NCBI GenBank assembly: GCA_910585275.1
Contig: CAJUCW010000061.1
Span: 1 to 9,861 of the forward strand
Origin: an uncultured Muribaculaceae bacterium
GTDB taxonomy: Bacteria; Bacteroidota; Bacteroidia; Bacteroidales; Muribaculaceae
Reading direction: 5' to 3'
Length of the DNA: 9,861 bases
Of the stretch, positions 6,842 to 9,861 are shown in pieces (the first letter of the stretch is position 1; each line of letters begins with the position of its first letter). A program made the translations under genes and the position numbers. The notes beneath the pieces are model-generated. The model was not told the origin of the DNA. It did not search any database and was given only the letters and a program-made list of their open reading frames with translations.

Positions 6842-9253
6842 TTATATCTCAAAAGATAACCTAACGTTAAGCTGCCTTCTCGTCAGATAATTCGGAACGG
6901 CATATTGTATGTCGTTGACGTCGGTAACCCAATAATAACTGCTGACGTTTGATATGTCGAACAGATTGAAAACGTCAACTCCGAGGGTGACGCTTCTGAA
7001 ATGTCTCCAGAAATTGTGTTGCCTTATGCCGTCGGTGGGCGCGCCTATAAGCTGGTAAGACAACCCGATGTCAACCCTTTTATATGCAGGTGACCTAAAA
7101 TAAGCCACGTCCCTACTGATGCGCGGTGCGGTCAGCGTGAGCCCGTCGGAGAATACACCCCGGAGACTGAACTTCAGTTTAGGGAATTTCGGGAAATAAT
7201 CGGTGAAATATAATCCTACGGAATAACGCTGGTCTGACGGCAACGGCACTTTCTTGCCATTCAGCGTCTGCTGCGTTTTCATAAGCGAGAAGGTAATCCA
7301 AGAGTCAGAACCCGGCACGAACTGTCCGAAAAGCTTACAGTCAAGGCCCATGGCATACCCTTTCGAATCATTGATGCCGGAATAAGACACTTTCAGATTG
7401 TCATATTCGTAAGATATCAGGTTGGCGAGATTCTTATAATATGCCTCGCACGTGATTTTGAAAGGACGGCTCATGGTTCTGAACACATAGTCCGCACCCA
7501 ATACGAACTGTATGCTTCTCGGCGACTTTATCTTATCGTTAAGGCGTATATAGGAGTTCCCCAAATCGTCGGCAAGCGCTTCCCGATATTCTTTATAAAA
7601 CGGCGACTGATAATAGAAGCCGAATGCCGCCCGGTAAGTCCAATTTCTGTTGCTTATCGGCGAAAAATTGAAATTGATACGCGGAGAGACAAGAAATTCT
7701 TTATTGAAATCCCAATAAGACCCTCTGATTCCAGCATTAAGCGTCATGAACGCCTTCGATGTTTCGAAATAGATTGCATCTTCCACAAACAATGCCATTC
7801 GGTTAGACTTCAGGTCCTGCCTTGACGTGAGGTTATATATGAGATGTACGCCGTCGGGTTGAGTAGGCATTGAGTACCCGGCGCTGTCGCGCCATTCCCA
7901 CTCCTTAGTACGGTCCCGGAAATTTTCGTGCTGGTAAGATATTCCATACGAAAGATTGTTCCTGCCGATGGCAGTGGTGCCTTTCAAGGTTGCCGTAAGA
8001 ACCGACGCCTTAAGACGGTTGCGTGAATGTTCCATATACTTCCCGACTCCAAGTTCGCCGCCGATTGCCCCGTCGCCACTGGTGCCAGCCTTGTCAAGCC
8101 AATATTCACCTGAGATGTCGTAGCTTACGAGCTCATTGGTAAGGAACCCGGAGAACTGCATGGTGAAGGTGGTTGACCTACTTTTTTTGTAATTTAATGA
8201 AAGCGTAGCGAGATACGTTTCGAACTTGTCTTTCTCCTGCCCGTCGAAATAGACCTTAAATTGCTTCACGTCGGAAATGGTGCCGAAAGAAGTCTCACGG
8301 TTTGCAGGCGTGAACTTATAGTCGTTGACAGAAATATTGCCGAGAAGATTAATGCTGAACTTGTCGCTACCTTTATAGTTGATGTTGGTTTGGTAATCTA
8401 TATATGTCGGATCATATTCACCTCTTGTCTCCAACGAAGACAAGATGGAATTGTTCTTCTTAAAACGGAAACCATGCAACTGCGAAAACTTCCCGGAATT
8501 CTGTCCAAGAGCAAGGGAACCTCCCATCAAGCTGAGCGCAACCGCCCCTTCGAAAGCCTCAGGTTCGCGATAGCGGATATCGAGCACCGACGACATCTTG
8601 TCGGAATACCTTGCAGGAAATCCTCCGGTAGAAAAACGTATGTTGCCGACAAGATCAGGATTGATTATACTTAATCCCTCCTGTTCGCCACTACGCACAA
8701 GCTGTGGCCGATAAATTTCAACACCGTTAATATATACAGAATTTTCATCAAACGATCCACCTCTCACGGAATACTGCGAACTCATCTCGTTTGAAGAATT
8801 AACCCCGGCAAAGGTTGAAATCATAGCCTCGACACTTCCACCTGAAACGTCTGGCGAAAGTTTAAAGGAGTCGGCATTGAAACTCTGCATACCATTGATG
8901 TTATCGCGAAAAGAGGTAACCTCCAACTCCTGAAGATTATAATCCTCCGGATAGAGTTTAACATTCAACGTCAAGTCGCCCTTCGGCTTTATCAGTTTAT
9001 GGTTTACCGTCTTGAATCCTATGCAACTAAAAATTACATTCAATGTATCCTTCTCAGCCACAGAAAGAGTATAATGTCCCTTCAAGTCAGTATTCGTTCC
9101 GATGGAAGTACCCTCGATGCGAACAGTGGCGAACTCCACAGGATTATTATCTTTATCACGAACATTGCCCGACAACCTCACATTATCAGCGAATGCATAA
9201 TACGGTGTCAGGAAAACGAAAAACGATAATATGCCAACTATATAATATCTCAT
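6842..9253 (-). CDS. TonB-dependent outer-membrane receptor with carboxypeptidase-D-like N-terminal domain
   Basis: An 803-residue outer-membrane beta-barrel receptor, presumed to import a ligand using TonB energy. The signal peptide is residues 1-22 (MRYYIVGILSFFVFLTPYYAFA, given in part: hydrophobic IVGILSFFVFL, cleavage after AFA). A carboxypeptidase-regulatory-like beta-sandwich follows at about 26-105 (SGNVRDKDNNPVEFATVRI, then GTNTDLKGHYTL). The plug is at about 115-230, with YSVRGGSFDENSVYINGVEI at 161-180 and GGFPARYSDKMSSVLDIRY near 210-228. The barrel occupies about 235-803 and ends in VRLSFEI. At about 800 residues it is shorter than SusC proteins, and no SusD gene adjoins it, so glycan import is not supported. 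The substrate is unknown. I chose ATG 9253; the in-frame TTG at 9274 would add seven residues before the signal peptide. No convincing promoter was found upstream. Confidence 0.93.
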   Translation of the reverse strand: MRYYIVGILSFFVFLTPYYAFADNVRLSGNVRDKDNNPVEFATVRIEGTSIGTNTDLKGHYTLSVAEKDTLNVIFSCIGFKTVNHKLIKPKGDLTLNVKLYPEDYNLQELEVTSFRDNINGMQSFNADSFKLSPDVSGGSVEAMISTFAGVNSSNEMSSQYSVRGGSFDENSVYINGVEIYRPQLVRSGEQEGLSIINPDLVGNIRFSTGGFPARYSDKMSSVLDIRYREPEAFEGAVALSLMGGSLALGQNSGKFSQLHGFRFKKNNSILSSLETRGEYDPTYIDYQTNINYKGSDKFSINLLGNISVNDYKFTPANRETSFGTISDVKQFKVYFDGQEKDKFETYLATLSLNYKKSRSTTFTMQFSGFLTNELVSYDISGEYWLDKAGTSGDGAIGGELGVGKYMEHSRNRLKASVLTATLKGTTAIGRNNLSYGISYQHENFRDRTKEWEWRDSAGYSMPTQPDGVHLIYNLTSRQDLKSNRMALFVEDAIYFETSKAFMTLNAGIRGSYWDFNKEFLVSPRINFNFSPISNRNWTYRAAFGFYYQSPFYKEYREALADDLGNSYIRLNDKIKSPRSIQFVLGADYVFRTMSRPFKITCEAYYKNLANLISYEYDNLKVSYSGINDSKGYAMGLDCKLFGQFVPGSDSWITFSLMKTQQTLNGKKVPLPSDQRYSVGLYFTDYFPKFPKLKFSLRGVFSDGLTLTAPRISRDVAYFRSPAYKRVDIGLSYQLIGAPTDGIRQHNFWRHFRSVTLGVDVFNLFDISNVSSYYWVTDVNDIQYAVPNYLTRRQLNVRLSFEI

Positions 9254-9338
9254 TAAAAGAAAAACGTAACACAATACCGAAATATTATCGTCAGCAATTC
9301 ACACACATATATTTGTGCAATTAATACACAATCAATGC

Positions 9339-9385
9339 ACAATGCAGAATTCACAATGCAGAATCTCTTTAGACCAATGCAGAAT
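9339..9385. repeat. Direct repeats of ACAATGCAGAAT
   Basis: ACAATGCAGAAT occurs at 9339-9350 and 9353-9364 (14-bp period), and AATGCAGAAT recurs at 9376-9385. Related fragments (AATGCACAAT, GCACAATTC) surround them. This is AT-rich non-coding repeat sequence of a kind common in Bacteroidales intergenic DNA; no function is evident. Confidence 0.7.
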
Positions 9386-9428
9386 GCACAATTCATACTG
9401 CATACTGGATATGGTATAAGGCACAATC

Positions 9429-9494
9429 TCTTTTGATATCCTTTGATTATCCTTTGATTATCTTTTGGTCATCTTTTGATTCTCTTTTGACTAT
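9429..9494. repeat. Six tandem copies of an 11-bp unit (consensus CYTTTGATTAT)
   Basis: The stretch divides exactly into six 11-bp units: TCTTTTGATAT, CCTTTGATTAT, CCTTTGATTAT, CTTTTGGTCAT, CTTTTGATTCT and CTTTTGACTAT. It lies between the receptor gene start (9253) and the terminator of the left 5S copy. No open reading frame uses it. Confidence 0.9.
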
Positions 9495-9496
9495 GC

Positions 9497-9520
9497 ATTA
9501 TGAATTATGAATTATGAATT
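9497..9520. repeat. 7-bp tandem repeat ATTATGA, about 3.4 copies
   Basis: ATTATGA is repeated at 9497-9503, 9504-9510 and 9511-9517, followed by a partial ATT. It directly follows the 11-bp array and abuts the T-tract of the terminator of the left 5S copy. Confidence 0.85.
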
Positions 9521-9549
9521 AAAAAATAACTGCAAGCATTGTGCTTGCA
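9521..9549 (-). terminator. Intrinsic terminator after the left 5S copy
   Basis: An 8-bp perfect stem (TGCAAGCA at 9531-9538 with TGCTTGCA at 9542-9549) has a 3-nt loop. On the minus strand it is followed by GTTATTTTTTAA. It starts about 7 nt beyond the 3' end of the left 5S sequence, as expected at the end of an rRNA transcript. Confidence 0.87.
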
Positions 9550-9555
9550 ACTCTC

Positions 9556-9660
9556 TAAGACGGCGATTACCTACTCTTCCGCTTTCGCATCACCATCGGC
9601 GTGATAAGGTTTAACTTCTCTGTTCGGCCTAATACGGCAAGCGAAGAGGGGGAGCCCGTG
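9556..9660 (-). rRNA. 5S rRNA-like copy, 5' part aberrant (possibly a pseudogene)
   Basis: Read on the minus strand this contains the 5S core: CCGAACAGAGAAGTTAAACC (loop C to helix III), CACGCCGATGGTGATGCG (loop A/E region) and the 3' end GAGTAGGTAATCGCCGTCTTA. The 3' half differs from the visible part of the right copy at only 3 of 54 positions; two of the changes alter the conserved GATGGTACTGC to GATGGTGATGC. The 5' side is abnormal. No sequence complementary to the 3' helix I strand (AATCGCCGTC) precedes it, the helix II partner for CCTTATC is missing, and about 10 extra nucleotides (TATTAGGCCG or equivalent) sit in loop C compared with Bacteroides 5S. It retains a downstream terminator. 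Either a degenerate duplicate or a lineage-specific variant; I favour the former. Confidence 0.65.
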
Positions 9661-9663
9661 CAC

Positions 9664-9724
9664 AATTAGCATTGAGCAATTAGTAATGAGTAATGAGAAT
9701 TAGCATTGAGCAATTAGCTATGAG
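9664..9724. repeat. Modular direct repeats between the two 5S sequences
   Basis: A 20-bp unit (AATTAGCATTGAGCAATTAG) occurs perfectly at 9664-9683 and 9698-9717. The two copies are separated by TAATGAG twice (9684-9690, 9691-9697), and the second is followed by CTATGAG (9718-9724). The array starts 4 bp from the apparent 5' limit of the left 5S copy, where its helix I strand should be. Confidence 0.85.
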
Positions 9725-9761
9725 AAAAACCCTTTGCATATCTGAACATATGCAAAGGGTT
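9725..9761 (-). terminator. Second intrinsic terminator downstream of the right 5S gene
   Basis: A 14-bp perfect stem has arms at 9728-9741 and 9748-9761 with a 6-nt loop. On the minus strand it runs into TTTTTCTC. It lies about 20 bp beyond the first terminator and would act as a back-up stop. On the plus strand no T-run follows. Confidence 0.8.
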
Positions 9762-9770
9762 ATACAATAT

Positions 9771-9806
9771 AAAATAAAAAGAATCCGGTCAAAATTGACC
9801 GGATTC
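9771..9806 (-). terminator. Intrinsic terminator immediately after the right 5S gene
   Basis: The perfect inverted repeat GAATCCGGTCAA / TTGACCGGATTC (9781-9806) forms an 11-12 bp stem with a very short loop. On the minus strand TTTTTATTTT (9771-9780) follows. It begins 2 nt from the 5S 3' end at about 9808. Confidence 0.92.
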
Positions 9807-9807
9807 C

Positions 9808-9861
9808 TAAGGCGGCGATTACCTACTCTTCCGCTTTCGCAGTACCATCGGCGTGATAAGG
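9808..9861 (-). rRNA. rrf: 5S rRNA, 3' half (continues past the right window edge)
   Basis: The minus strand reads CCTTATCACGCCGATGGTACTGC, then GAAAGCGGAAGAGTAGGTAATCGCCGCCTTA (written here in overlapping short motifs: GATGGTACTGCG, GAAAGCGG, GAGTAGGTAATCGCCGCC). These match the 3' half of Bacteroidetes 5S rRNA, including the conserved GATGGTACTGC and the 3' helix I strand GCCGCC. About half the gene is visible and the 5' half lies outside. A terminator follows directly. By analogy with other Bacteroidales it should be the last gene of an rrn operon with 23S to the right, which cannot be seen here. Confidence 0.87.

Noticed and set aside
6842..9253. SusC of a polysaccharide utilisation locus
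   Set aside because: It is about 200 residues shorter than typical SusC proteins, and no SusD or glycosidase gene is nearby.
9254..9274. Receptor start at the TTG 9274
   Set aside because: ATG at 9253 places a normal signal peptide at the N-terminus; the seven extra residues add nothing.
9339..9520. CRISPR-like array
   Set aside because: Units are 7-14 bp, contiguous or nearly so, with no unique spacers of 30-40 bp and no cas genes.

Overview
The window looks like a chromosomal core segment from a member of the Bacteroidales; a Muribaculaceae-like gut bacterium is my guess, not something shown here. Supporting signs are a textbook Bacteroidetes promoter (TTTG, 19 bp, TAACTTTG at 2526-2556), the absence of clear Shine-Dalgarno sites, a TonB-dependent receptor with an N-terminal carboxypeptidase-D-like domain, a Bacteroidetes-type HisRS with the RYDLTVPFAR motif, a protein I recognise as DUF3843, and Bacteroidetes-style 5S rRNA sequence. 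No transposase, integrase, phage gene, tRNA or CRISPR array was seen.

Layout. At the left edge there is a possible 3' end of a plus-strand gene (1-66). It faces a minus-strand pair: a small HExxH zincin-like protein (637-1077) followed by thiol peroxidase tpx (71-568). Across a 238-bp divergent intergenic region lies a DUF2156/GNAT-like protein (1316-2497), then a DPM1-type family 2 glycosyltransferase (2585-3310) with its own strong promoter. A long bidirectional hairpin terminator (3331-3385) separates this from the minus-strand operon hisS-DUF3843 (5980 down to 3410). A free-standing B3/B4-domain protein (6167-6835) diverges from hisS and converges on a TonB-dependent outer-membrane receptor (6842-9253, minus).

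The right end (9254-9861) is non-coding. It holds several short-period repeats, three intrinsic terminators reading leftward, and two tandem 5S rRNA sequences on the minus strand. The right one is cut by the window edge and looks normal as far as it is visible. The left one lacks a recognisable 5' half of helices I and II and has about 10 extra nucleotides in loop C. This is probably the distal end of an rRNA operon lying to the right, but 16S and 23S are outside the window.

How the genes fit together. Most are housekeeping or envelope functions: peroxide detoxification (Tpx), tRNA charging (HisRS) with a neighbouring tRNA-editing-type domain (B3/B4), polyprenol-linked sugar transfer (DPM1-like GT2), and outer-membrane uptake (TonB receptor). 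I see no cohesive new multi-gene system. The points most worth a second look are the aberrant tandem 5S copy, the 11-bp by six tandem array beside it, the palindrome upstream of the HExxH gene, and the divergent hisS / B3/B4 arrangement.
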